Source of the DNA: Archilochus colubris
Taxonomy: Eukaryota; Chordata; Aves; Apodiformes; Trochilidae
NCBI GenBank assembly: GCA_023079485.1
Contig: CM041083.1
Coordinates: 171,733,480-171,797,479, forward strand
Direction: 5' to 3'
Length of the DNA: 64,000 nt
Within the stretch, counting starts at the first letter, position 1. Each line of letters begins with the position of its first letter. The translations under genes and the position numbers were made by a program. The notes beneath the pieces were generated by a model. It was not told the DNA's origin. It worked only from the letters and a program-made list of their open reading frames with translations, and made no database searches. This document shows positions 23,470 to 35,117 of this stretch, piece after piece.

Positions 23470-24310
23470 ATTAGCAAGATAACTCCTTGGAACGTACTGT
23501 GGTTGTGTCCAACTCATCGTATTCTGAAAGGGTAGAGGAGAGATACTTAAAAACATCATACAGGCCATCTATTTGCATTGGGGAGGAATCAGATCTTCTG
23601 AAATCTTCTCCAGTAGCTGTTTGGTAGAAATATAGTAAACAAAACAGTGAATTTTTACCATCCCTTGGCAATCTTTTGCATAATCAAAGACTCCTACTAC
23701 AAACCCAACTCTTCCCTTGTAAAATTTGTTTTCTAAGGATCTTATCCCTCTTATAAGCTCCAATAATTTTACATTTCTTTATTGCATAAGGATTACAACT
23801 GGACCCACTATTGCAGCTGTGGCCAAATATAGCAGAGGAATTGCTTCCTGTGTCTCATGTGTAACTCTCCTGTTAATAAAGATCTAGAGTTGTCTTTTTT
23901 ACCCTGAAGGTTCTCGTAGTTGTCTCTTATTTTCTTACTGATCCATTATACCCTGTGGTTCTGCTGCCTGCTACATCATTTCCCATTTTGTACTCATTCA
24001 TTTAATGTCTCCCTTAATGGACCACTTTGCCTTCCTCTTCATAGAATTCTACCTTTCAGATCTTAGTCTATTTTTTCTTTTTTAGTTTATCAAGATTAAT
24101 TTTGAAGCTGTCCTCTAGATGCTTACACGTTTTTCTGCTTCATGTCATCAGCAAATTTATATGTACTTTCAATTCATTAACAGTCCATAAAAAATACATA
24201 ATCACTGGGGTCAAGGTATCTTTCTGTAGGACTCTATCCCTTTCATTGTGACAAAAAGACACTGATAACCACACTTGCAACTCAGTTTAAATAAAAATTC
24301 TTCCATCTTG
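23470..24310 (-). mobile_element. ancient CR1 LINE relic (reptile/archosaur-like type), minus strand
   Basis: Read on the minus strand from about 24310 down, blocks appear in the correct CR1 order. First AATTTGCTGATGACATGAAG (the reverse-transcriptase 'FADDMK' region), then CTAGAGGACAG, then TACAAAATGGGAAATGA. These are followed by GAGACACAGGAAGCAATTCC ('TREAI.L'), GGTCCAGTTGTAATCC and finally TACAAGGGAAGAGTTGGGTT. This pattern matches the old CR1 lineage familiar from crocodiles and turtles rather than the young avian copies here. It is riddled with indels and stops. The 3' end is not visible. Confidence 0.72.
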
Positions 24311-25771
24311 CTGTTGCAGCTATCTTCTTTTTATAATACCCAGTAATTTTATTTTCCATTCTCATTTAAGATTGCTCTGTCTCATATGCAAATCTAAGGG
24401 ACAGTGGTAAGGGGACTGAATTAATAGTGAAGTTCAACAGATGATTTTGCTGAAAAAGCAGATCTGTACAAGAAGAAAGCTGTTGTACATCCTCACAGAG
24501 GTAAAGTCACCACAGCATTGAACAAAGAAAAGATCATCACTGAAATCTGAAAGGGCAGAGCAAACTGATGAGATCACTGTTCCTTGCTTGAAAGCATTCA
24601 CATTCATTGAAAGTTTTGTGAGGTTTGGATGGGCAACATTCAATCAGTACTTGAGTAGCTCCAGTTCCATTACAAATATGAGGATGGGAAAGGAAGGTGT
24701 TGGCTATTTACAGAATGCTGGTACATTGCACAAAAGCATTCAGATATTATAAAGGGACCTCAGGATGCCATATAACCTACTCTTCCACTCAAAGCATGAG
24801 CTACATCAATGCAGAATTAGCACTTCTGGCTTCATTCCAGCCAAATCCAGAAATCACCAGCGGTGGAGATTTCACAGATTTCAGTGATCTCTTCTGGTGC
24901 TGTGACTCAGAATACCTCAGAATGTCCAGTCCCATTTGCTTGGTCCCCCGATGCTGATCTCTCCAGATAGTCATCACAAGGAAACCATGGTGGAGGTGGG
25001 TGTTGGTGTCTCTGAACAAAACCAGCATATTCAGAGATGGTAAAGGCTTGTAGGGTCAAAGATGTGACAGCAGCTCTTACAGCAGAGGCTCCACAGAACT
25101 CTGTGATAAAAGTTGGTGATTGAGCACTGCTACATCCTACCTTACATCTCTGTAGCCTTTGAGCCAACTCATCTAGACCTGCAATCACAGTTATCTTTCA
25201 CTGCAGGATGCTCATGAAGATGATATCTGGTAGTTATCTGATGAGTAGAAACACATGAGAACATCTTATAAGTGATAGATGCAGTGAAAGTGTCCTTAAT
25301 GCTGCACTCAGGACAGTGACAACCTTATCAACCTGCTGATTTGAGCATATCTATTTTGCCATAGCAAAATTCTCCCTTTAAGACAGAGGGCTTAAAAACC
25401 AAGTTTGTTTTTTGTATGTCACACTTATGTGACATACACATTTTGTATGTGTGACTTCCAGCAGTATTTGACATTTCTCTATCATATCACGTCACATCAC
25501 ACAGTGGCATCATTGATCTTCATGGTATTCACTGAAGTCTTTAGTCTAGAATTCCCACAGTCTTTTACTGCAAGTTCATCCTGAGACTGAATGGTTAGCA
25601 ATTGATCAAGCTCTTCAACCCTATAAAAAAAATAATTAAAAAAACCTAGCCCCTTCCATCTTCTATTTAACTTTGTTTTTCTAATACTAGGCTAAGAAAA
25701 GCAACACTGACATTGAAGTAATATGAATAAAGTAATAATTGTAAAATACAAATATTACATTTAATTGTAAT
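24311..25771. other. no gene; a short hairpin
   Basis: Nothing identifiable except a 10-bp perfect inverted repeat, TGTATGTCAC (25413-25422) and GTGACATACA (25429-25438), with a 6-nt loop. A related TGTATGTGTGAC follows at about 25445. Overlapping minus-strand frames at 24801-25188 show no motif. Confidence 0.5.
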
Positions 25772-26383
25772 GCAAATGGCATCCTGGCCTGTATCAGGAA
25801 CAGTGTGGCCAGCAGGTCCAAGGAAGTGATTCTGCCCCTGTACTCAGCACTGGTGAGGCCACACCTCGAGTACTGTGTCCAGTTCTGGGCCCCTCAGTTT
25901 AGGAAGGAGATTGAGGTCCTGGAGCAGGTCCAGAGGAGGGCAACCAGGCTGGTGAAGGGACTCAAGCACAGATCCTATGAGGAGAGGCTGAGGGAGCTGG
26001 GGCTGTTCAGCCTGGAGAAGAGGAGGCTCAAGGGAGACCTCATCACTCTCTAAAACTCCCTGAAAGGAGGGGGTAGCCGGGGGGGGTTGGTCTCTTTTCC
26101 CAGGCAACTCTCAGCAAGACAAGAGGGCAAGGTCTCAAGTTGTGCCAGGGGAGGTTTAGGTTGTATATTAGAAAGAATTTCTTTATAGAGAGGGTGATCA
26201 GGCATTGGAATGGGCTGCCCAGGGAAGTAGTGGATTCTCCATTCCTGGAGATATTTAAAAAGAGACTGGATGTGGCACTCAGTGCCATGGTCTGGTAACT
26301 GCAGCGGTAGTGGATCAAGGGTTGGACTTGATGATCTCTGAGGTCCCTTCCAACCCAGCCAGTTCTATGATTCTATGATTCTA
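25772..26383 (+). mobile_element. CR1 LINE, 5'-truncated copy
   Basis: This copy is very similar to the one at 21215-22054 but starts later, at the codons for '[11 protein letters not shown]'. The frame 25805-26053 reads '[29 protein letters not shown]' through '[16 protein letters not shown]', then hits TAA where related copies have a tyrosine codon. An eight-G run at about 26079-26086 also shifts the frame relative to the copy at 35118. The 3' UTR has the GCAGCGGTAGTGGATCAAGG variant, followed by a good ATTCTATG tail. Confidence 0.96.
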
Positions 26384-27844
26384 AAAAGTTTCATAAAACT
26401 ACCAAGCAATCGTTGTGGCTTCTAAGTTTTATTTCCATCATACATAGTGAAAGAAAAGGCATAATTTGATCATAGAAGATAAAAAAAGACATTTTTAAAA
26501 CATTCAATATAGATACATAATGCAATGTAGGTACCTCTATTTTTCATTTTCTCTGAGAGAAGGAAAAAGTTATAAAGAAAATAGTCCCAAATATTCAAAG
26601 GTCCTGGCTTCTTCTTGGCAAGTGTACAATGCCAATGAACTTCCAATGATATTTGGAAGTAGGTATTCATGGGAGTTTTATGCCTTATATGAAATTTGCA
26701 GTTTACTTCTCAGTATTTTCCTAGTATTTCCCAGATGGAAAATGACATCTTTTCTGATGAAATCTATAGAGCCTGGTTCAGGTTTGCTTTGAGCTGTTCA
26801 AAACAAACATTCCTCAAGAGGAAAGTGCAAGTAAAAAATCCAGATTGACCAGAATGTTTTTCCAACAAAAATAATTTCCTATTAAAATTAGTAACTTTTG
26901 TGTCAAGACCAGTGAATTTAATTCTTGCACGTTTTGGGAGGCAGAAGGAATTATAAAAGGGGTGGGTTAAAGAAGCAAAGAATACAACTTTTCTGGCAAA
27001 TAGGCTACCACCACTTTTCCTCTGTCACTTGCACTGACAAGACTGTGGGTAGCTCTGTCAGAATCCAGAAAATGACTGTCATACCATGGTGCAGGAGGAC
27101 AAGGACACAAGGGATCTATTCCTTGATTTTAATTTTAAAATGCTCTCGAAGTGCAGATCTTCTGGTTGTTCACCTCCACTCAAAGAGCTAATGTTAGGAA
27201 TGAAAATTTAGCCCTCCCCCTATTTTTCAGAATACTGTCATTGTAGTTGGTATAAGCATGGTGGGTATTTAAACTCTGCTGGTAAATGCACTGGTTCTTG
27301 TTCTTTATGCTGTTCCTTGATGATTAGAAAATGGGCAAGATTGTTTCTCAGTAAATGCCAAGAAAAAACATTTATTTGATTTCCCCCCTACAACACACAC
27401 CTCCCATCCTCGTATTTTTTTCTATAATTACTCTTCAAATCAAAGCCTAGAACAGGTCACCATATTGAAAACGCCTCCTCAAAAATCAATGAGTGTTTCC
27501 TATTCTGGATTGCATTACAGATAAGAATGCTGCAGTAATCCTCTTTATGAGGGAAAAATATAGAGACCTTTATATAGCACTATAAATGATGTCTCTCCCG
27601 AGTGAGCAGCAGCATTTCTCAAATAGCTGCTAATAAGACTAAATATGGTAAAGAATTGCAGTGAATCACAGTGTTGCACTGGGTTATGCAACCCTCTAAG
27701 GTCACTTACATAAAGAAGTGAACAAATTAAGGGCTAAAAAGCTTCTCTGTTGATGAATTGGTAAGACATGCAAATGGCCTTGAAAAAGAAAACTTCTGCC
27801 TGCTGCAGTGGGACACAGGGCTCTGACAACTGGTGTAATTGTAC
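26384..27844. other. no gene or recognised repeat
   Basis: Nothing identifiable. The frames at 26520-26792 and 26925-27191 (about 90 codons) show no motif. Confidence 0.55.
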
Positions 27845-27906
27845 CATAGAATCATAGCATAGAATGGTTTGGGTTGGAAGGGACCTTAAAATTCATCTAG
27901 TTCCAA
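27845..27906 (-). mobile_element. CR1 LINE tail fragment, minus strand
   Basis: Only the tail and last ~50 bp of a CR1 remain: ATAGAATCATAGCATAGAAT followed by GGTTTGGGTTGGAAGGGACC and TCATCTAGTTCCA. Similarity ends abruptly after about 27906. Confidence 0.9.
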
Positions 27907-30900
27907 GATCTCTGAGCTCATCTGAAACAACCACTGGCTTCATACACTCTTGATGATATTGCTGGTAGAATCCACTCAACCCTTCCTTGGATCCCCACTG
28001 GTATCAGGCAGAAGGGGAATTGCTGCTATGGCTCACATTATTTGGCTGGTGTAAAATTTGGCTTCTGGGGGACAGGAGAAAGGCAGAAGTAAATGCTCCA
28101 AGAAACACCATACTGTGGGAAGTGGGAGGAAGAACTTCTTCCAGTAAGTTTACACAGTTTCACCCCTTTCTGTGCCTGAATATTGCTGACTGAGTTGCAC
28201 CTCTAAAAATCATATTGCTACCTATTTGTTCCTATTCAATAATAGATATAACCTGAGAATTGAGATGCAGTAGAAACACAAGTGACCTTATAAAAGGTGG
28301 GGACATCTATCTATGAAACATAGCATTTTTATCCTTTAAGTAATTTATATGCATAGGAATTTGTATAAACTTTTTCAGATTCTGTGTGAGAGGAACTATA
28401 TCAGATATCAGCTGATAATTTAACGAGGAGAAGTTTCTTCTTGAATCCATTAGTTACAGCTGAGCTTACAGCAAATTAGCCAGCGAGCTAATTACTGGCA
28501 TTGTGGATGATGATGCAAATTGAACGCCTGCTTTTCAAGCAACGTGGTACTTCCCCATATGATCAAAAGGGAAGGGAACTGCTACACAGCATTTTCCCAG
28601 CTTAGTTTCTGTACTGACAATCTGTCTAGTCACCAATATGTTTCAGAGACATAGGAAATGCCCAGAAGGACTGAGAGATTTTATATTATGTGGCAAAGAT
28701 GAGTGGTTTCAGGCCTTCTCTGCACTGAAAGGTGTTGGGGAAGATACAGCTCATTGGAGAAGAGCTAGATAAATTTTAAATTATGAATCACTGAAGTGTT
28801 TTAAGGGTGGTTAAGAGCCAGGGAAAAGGATTCTTAGAGTTTAGCTCAGCTCTTCAGAACGATGTGAGCAGCAGCTGCTATTGATCCAAGCCATGAGTGC
28901 AGGGATAACACAAAATGGCTCATGGGCCATTATCTCATAGACATCCTTAGGACAGAGGCAAAAGGTGTGAGATGGACTTCAGCTGAGCTTTCTCAAAGGA
29001 TCAAGTTACAGCATGTTCTGTTGCATTTTCCTTAAATTCCATCTGTGTTGTCTTTTTCACTTGTTTTGCAGAGAGCTTCAAATGCTTGTGAGTGGAGGGA
29101 CTCTGCCTGCTAAGGGTGCCCAGAGATAACACATTTCTTATTCTCAGATGCTGAGAGATGGGACAAGGACCCTTTGGGATGGCTGTGCTGTTTCCAGAAA
29201 AGACCCTGGATACTCCTTTCTCAGTCCTTTTTGTTGCTGTCAGCCACAGCAGAATGTTTCAGTGTGATTTAATCACTGACTGCAATTTAGATTCATCAAA
29301 ATCACAGCGAGCACCCTCATAGCACTTTTCCCTCTCTTTTAAGCACTGTGGTATTTTCATTTTACCTTTGGAAAGAGCTCTCCTTGCTTGGAGATCTCAT
29401 GGCTTGCTCTTTGGATGGTAGAGGGTCCTTCTGATTCTTTCAACAATGTAGAGGTTTCTCTGAGAAAGTTTAGCAGGTTTTCACACATTATCTTCACCAG
29501 CACAGGAAAAGCTGAACACTCAGCATTTGGGGGAAGCAGTAGGACAGCCAAATTTTTAGATTTTTTTTTTCCTTGATGCCAAATGTGTATGATTTATAAT
29601 AAATTTTAATTTTGCATAAGAAAATCCAAAAGAATAAGAACAGAGTGTACAGGTTTCATCCTATTCAAGAGAATCAGCTACCTGTTTATAAGACGCTGTG
29701 GCTTGTCACATCTGTCTGCTCCATTCAAAGGATGATATTACATAGAAGTCAGAGAACAGCATTAGTGAGAACAGTCAGATGTTGCTCTGGTACCTGAAGG
29801 TGCTGATACAGGATTTACACCTGAAATATTTAGCTTATAGTATAACTTCTTTCATACATGGGCTATAAACTCTTTCATGTAAGATCCTGGCACCACATAA
29901 CTCTAATCATTACATAACCCCAGAGCTGGAATCTAAATTTAAAGAGAGAAAAAAGTGCATCAGTAGCATGAGGAAGCCTAAGAATAGGCTGAAAATACTG
30001 CAACACATCAACAGACTATGAAAAACTGCTTCTGTCTGTCATAGTTTTTTACTATACAATAATTAACACAATAACACAATGGGATAAGAAATTCTACTGT
30101 TCCAGTTTTTTCACCTGCAAAGGTTTGAATACAGGAGATCTTCTGTCTGTGGCTCTCTGAGGAGGGTACCCCCTCGGGAAATCATCCCAGGCAGTATGAT
30201 AGAGATGTAGCTGGAGGTACCTTTTTCTAAATTTCTTTTTCTAGAGTTTACTTAAAAGAGAGGGTCTATCTGACTACTTTCTTATGAGCATTCTGCTGGC
30301 TCTTGGCCAGGCCTTGAAATATGGCTTGAGTCATTTATATTCTGAAAGAACTGAAAAAAGGTTATTTGGCAAAGCCATCTCCATGAACAAGCCCAACAGT
30401 TAAGGTCATTTGTCTTCTTAAGTTTTAAATACAAAATAGTATAGATATAAAGGAAAGGGAGGTAAAGGGAAGAGAAAGCACCCTCAAGAGCAAGAAAAAA
30501 CAAAAGAAAAGAAGAAATGTAGTAGTTTACTTAGCTATTTTTCACTTGAGAAAGAGCTTTTGTTTTGATTTTCTGTTGTTTAAAAACTCTGCTGAAAAGT
30601 GTGAAACAGCAGGAATCCATTTTTCATAATTTATGTTGCCTGAGAAATGTTACAGCAGCAGGTCTGAATGAGGGGTGGAAAGGAAGAAGTAATTGCAAAG
30701 AGCAAAAATTGAGCAGGGGGTGCCCTAAAGAGAAGCAACTGCCAATGGTTTTGCAGAACAGAAGAAAGAAAGGTGAAGAACAGACAGGACACAAGGATAT
30801 GTCCCTTCCTTCTCCAAGGCACCATGGCCAGAGTGTGAGAAAACAGGATTATTACATTTGAATCATCCACTGCCAACCTTAAATCTGTAAAAAATACTTG

Positions 30901-31982
30901 TGATGAAGGTCACTATTAGAGATATATCAACATTAGCAAACAGAATTCTCTTCATTTTTTAACATTCCCAAAGAATGCTATAACTCAAGACAGAAAAAGT
31001 CAGTACTATTCTCAGGCTCTATGAGAAATACAGGAAAAAGTCTACTTTTTCCCTTGGAAAGAGAAAGGAAAACTCTAAGGTCAGATTTACCAGATTCCTG
31101 CAAATAATGAATAAAAGATGAAAAAGTACTTGACAGAGAGTTTGTCTTAATCAGTGTCTTCTTATGTGGGCATATTTCTTTCAGCAAACCTGTAAACTTT
31201 GATTTTGTGTAATTGGGAGGTTAAAAGTTCTCCTAATTAACATCCACTTCTATGAGGAATATAGTACCTAGTTTGCAATCATAAAGGTGAGAGGTTTTTT
31301 TAAGTGCTGCTAATTATAAAGTAGATTTGCCATTTGAAGCAATATTCAAGTGTGGAGACAAATGAAGCCTCAGAATCACCATTTTTGTCAGTGTAGAATG
31401 GGAGGTGTGGTGGCTACACTTTATAAACTTTCCTGTTATGGCTACAGAGATTGTAGAATGGAAAGGAAGAACAAGTGGTCAAATGTGTTGATTTAACAAA
31501 TCTTCTAATTTTTGTGATCAAAGTTTTTCCTGGTGTGGTGTTAATTGCTTCTGTTGCCATACAAAGTCATTAGAGAAATTCTTAAAATCAAATAAATCAC
31601 TTACCTTAAAATGTAGGGTAATAAAGTGAAATTGCAGTTACTTCTGGAAGAACCAGCTAGATTGCTGAGAAAAGGTGTGATTAAAGGTTATTGCCTGAAA
31701 TACCTCTTCTGACTTGAACCCTGACTCTGGGTTCTAAGGACACAGAAACAAGTATTTCCCAATGGGACAGTTGAAGGCCAATCTGCTCAATAAATACCAG
31801 AGTTTGTGAGGTGCACCAGAAATAGTCCTCAACAGAGATTTGCCAGCTTTTATTTCATATATTCAGCACATAACAAGAGAGCTCTTTCTTCTGCACATTA
31901 AAATTGATCATACTGGGCTTTTTCTCTATCACACACATCTTCTGTCTGGGGTACAAACGTAGGTGAAGGTATTACACTTATG
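27907..31982. other. no gene or recognised repeat
   Basis: No repeat family or exon is recognised. The best candidate for regulatory DNA is 28440-28560, which contains the inverted repeat AATTAGC (28474-28480) / GCTAATT (28487-28493), a homeodomain-type core, followed by ATGATGATGCAAAT, an octamer-like element. Open frames below about 100 codons show no motif. Confidence 0.5.
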
Positions 31983-32313
31983 AATCATAGAATCATAGGA
32001 TCATAGAACTGGCTGGGTTGGAAGGGACCTCAGAGATCATCAAGTCCAACCCTTGATCCACTACCACTGCAGTTACCAGCCCATGGCACTGAGTGCCACA
32101 TCCAGTCTCTTTTTAAATATCTCCAGGGATGGAGAATCCACTACTTCCTGAACTGAGGGGCCCAGAACTGGACACAGGACTCGAGGTGTGGCCTCACCAG
32201 TACAGGGGAAGAATCACTTCCTTGGACCTGCTGGCCACGCTGTTGCTGATACAGGCCAGGATGCCATTGGCCTTCTTGGCTACCTGGGCACACTGTCGGC
32301 TCATGTTCAGCTT
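31983..32313 (-). mobile_element. CR1 LINE, minus strand, with internal deletion
   Basis: Read on the plus strand it starts with the complement tail (AATCATAGAATCATAGGATC) and continues through the UTR variant shared with 21215 and 25772. At about 32150 it jumps from CCACTACTTCCTG straight to AACTGAGGGGCCC. Related copies have about 350 bp between these points. It ends at 32313 inside the segment encoding 'KLNMSRQC'. The deletion removes most of the C-terminal frame, so the copy cannot encode a protein. Confidence 0.95.
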
Positions 32314-32520
32314 TGAAACATACAAATTTTCCCTTTTATATATTATATGAACTTCTCTAGAGTCATGCATCACATAGAAGAGCGCACAGAAGATCACCAG
32401 TAGTGTGGTTTACCTACAGAATTACTCATTGGATCTAGCATAGAACTAAAATATAATTTCAGAGCTGCACAACTGAAATCTGAACACAAAAACATGGACT
32501 AAAGTCTGCCAATCACTAGC

Positions 32521-32760
32521 TGTCATGGTTTTGATACTGAGGGATTCAGGGTTAGACAATTCCTATTGATTCTGAAGGATGCAGGGTTAACCGATTCCAA
32601 TAGTGTAATTTTTTGTTCAATACCAAGATAGAAGTAATATTGCCAAAGCATATTTGCTATAGGTGGAGAGTTTGGGAGAAAGAACTAGAAGCTGGTGTTA
32701 TCTTTCAGTCACAGGGTCTTAATGATTAAATTTTTTATGTACATGTTATAATCTTCATGT
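32521..32760. repeat. short tandem duplication in possible LTR-like sequence
   Basis: TGTCATGGTTTTGATACTGA opens the stretch in a way that resembles an LTR start. GGATTCAGGGTTAGAC and GGATGCAGGGTTAACC follow about 44 bp apart and form a diverged tandem pair. An AATAAA lies at about 32789. I cannot find a matching CA end or a target duplication, so the LTR idea is weak. Confidence 0.25.
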
Positions 32761-32793
32761 AAGTGAAAAAGTAACCTGCCTGTGAACAAATAA

Positions 32794-32822
32794 ACATATA
32801 TATATATATTTATATATATAAA
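32794..32822. repeat. (TA)n microsatellite
   Basis: About 13 TA units with one TT interruption. Confidence 0.93.
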
Positions 32823-34097
32823 GTGCCTATCACCATGTTGATAAACATTCTTTGGAACCACTCTGACTTATGAATTGTCTTATGAAAATGTGGTAAGAGA
32901 ACACATCCCACATTTCATCTGAGAGCCTGCCTTTTGTATGTGGTTGTATCAAATGTGATCCCAATATAGCAGCATATTTAGGTTGATCACAAAACTTTCA
33001 GTCCTCAACAGCAACAGTTCTATTTCATACAAAAACACATCTTGCCCACAACACGGGCTATCGCATTGCCACTGAACTTATTCTCTGTCCCACTATATTT
33101 GAAGTCTCACATTCTGACCTGAGTTCAGTCCCCTGAGCTGAAGAAGACCTGAATATAAAACGGTCAAAAAAGCCAAACAACGATGTGATCAGTATCTCCA
33201 CTCCCATGGCTCAGAGGAGGTGTCTAGAGGAACGTGTTCTGTCCTGCTGAAGATGTAACAGGTGAGGGAGTGGGTAAAGGACCTCAGGTTGCTGAGATCA
33301 AAGTCTGCAGGAAATACGAGCAGCTACACAAGACACATTCAAATTACCTCAATTAACTCATTCAATTTCAAGTTCAAACCTCTTTTTTTTTTTTTTTGTT
33401 TGTTTGTTTGTTTGTTTGTTTTTGTTTTTTGTTCTTGTCTTACTAAACTTTTCATTTAATGACAGTTGTCTTTTTGGGCAACATCTGCTCCTATGGTGCA
33501 AATTGAGAATTTAATTTTTAAAATCACTGGACTTTGCCTTATTCTGCTAAGTGCCATTGTATGACTGAGTAAAAATGGAAAAAAGTAAAATTAACACTGC
33601 TTTAGTCTTGGGGGTAAAATTAAGGACCTAAAATGCTTCAAAGAATATTGGGAATGAGAAGTTTTAGTGAAAGCAAAATGACATATCACCTTGAGATGGA
33701 AGAGTTTCAAGGTACAACTGAGGTATGTCATCCAAAGTTTCTAAACCCTGCCTACACAGGTAGGAAGTGTAACTTCTGCTTTAAAGGATTAACTAACCTT
33801 GACAATCAGCTCAGTATGAGAGGACAAAATTCTAGAGTAAATATAAGAAAATAAAAAGCCTCAGTTCCAGGTTATCATGGAGGAACCAGAAGAATGGGAT
33901 TCAGTTTGAAATCAAGACACATTAATTTAGCTGTCAATGTCCAGAACACCATAACTCAGATGTTTACATGTAAGTCATTAATTTAGCTTTTGTTATAGTC
34001 AGTTAAAAACTTTGCAGTTGCTGAAGCCTGAAGAATGACTTCTCTGACCAGTGATCTGGGAGGACTCAATTACCCAAACTATTGCCGCTGGAGATGC
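32823..34097. other. no gene; one poly-T/(GTTT)n tract
   Basis: A T run followed by (GTTT)n lies at 33383-33436. The rest is unrecognised. Open frames are below 75 codons. Confidence 0.55.
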
Positions 34098-34938
34098 AGA
34101 ATCATAGAATCATAGAATCCTGGGGTTGAAGGGACCTCGAAAGATCATCTAGTCCAACCCCCCCTGCCAGAGCAGGGCCACCTAGAGACTCGAGGAACGT
34201 GTCCAGCGGGTTTTGAATGTCTCCAGTGAAGGAGACTCCAGACCCCCTGGGCAGCCTGTTCCAGGGCTCTGTCACCCTTACAGAAAAAAATTTTTTCAAT
34301 ATTCAACTTGAACCTCCTGTGCTCCAATTTACACCCATTACCCCTTGTCCTATCACTGGTCATCACTGAGAAAAGCCTAACTCCATCTCCCGACACTCAC
34401 CCCTTACATATTTGAAAACATTGATGAGGTCACCCCTCAGTCTCCTTTTCTCCAAACTAAAGAGACCCAGCTCCCTCAGCCTTTCCTCATAAGGGAGATG
34501 TTCCACCCCTTAATCATCTTAGTAGCTCTGGCTGGACTCTTCAAGCACTTCCCTGTCCTTCTTGAACTGAGGGGCCCAGAACTGGACACAATACTCCAGG
34601 TGCGGCCTCACCAATGCAGAATAGAGGGGGAGGAGAACCTCTCTTGACCTACTAACCACCCCTTTCAATGCACCCCAGGATGCCATTGGCCTCTTGGCCA
34701 CAAGGGCACATTGTGGCTCTGGTCATCCTCTTGTCTACCAGGACCCCCAGGTCTCTTTCACCTACACTGCTCTCCAGCAGGTCAGCCCCCAACCTATACT
34801 GGGACATCGGTTGTTCTTCCCCAAATGCAAACTCTACACTTCCCCTTGTGAATTCATCATGTTTCTCTCTGCCCAACTCTCCAGCCTGTCTAAGTCTCTC
34901 TGAATGCAGCACGCCTTCGGTGTGTCAGCCATCCTCCC
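34098..34938 (-). mobile_element. CR1 LINE, long copy of a different subfamily, minus strand
   Basis: The plus strand begins with the complement tail (AGAATCATAGAATCATAGAA) at 34098. Read on the minus strand, the 5' end lies near 34938 at the codons just before 'DLDRLESWA', and the element passes through 'LGVLVDKRM', 'KANGILGCI' and '[18 protein letters not shown]'. The minus frames 34652-34912, 34519-34701 and 34145-34396 each cover part of it, broken by frameshifts. Its UTR (GGGGTTGAAGGGACCTCGAA in complement) differs from the other copies, so it is a separate, probably older subfamily. Confidence 0.94.
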
Positions 34939-34960
34939 AGGGAATTCAAGATAACCCTAT

Positions 34961-35057
34961 GGGGTGGCAGATATCACACAGGACCTAAGGGAGACTTTTG
35001 GGACTGGAAGATGGAGACCAGGCAGGACACACAAGAGCATTTCAAGTGGCACTAGAC
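34961..35057 (+). repeat. unclassified dispersed repeat, copy 1
   Basis: This stretch resembles 41299-41399, with about three quarters of positions the same by eye. Shared blocks in order: ATATCACAC/TTATCACAT, GGACCTAA, CTTTGGGAC/CTTTGGGGC, AGCAGGACACACA/GGCAGGACACACA and GGCACTAGAC. It sits between two CR1 copies pointing away from each other. The sequence continues with a CACCTGTTGAGACATCC block up to the CR1 at 35118. It is not CR1 and I do not recognise the family; an LTR fragment is possible. Confidence 0.6.
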
Positions 35058-35117
35058 ACACCTGTTGAGACATCCAAGTCTGTTCAGGTGTCCCCTGCCC
35101 GGTGACCTGAATCTGTG

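Noticed and set aside
32521..32820. LTR with TGTCATGG start and AATAAA
   Set aside because: No matching CA end and no flanking duplication found; kept only as a tandem-repeat note with low confidence.
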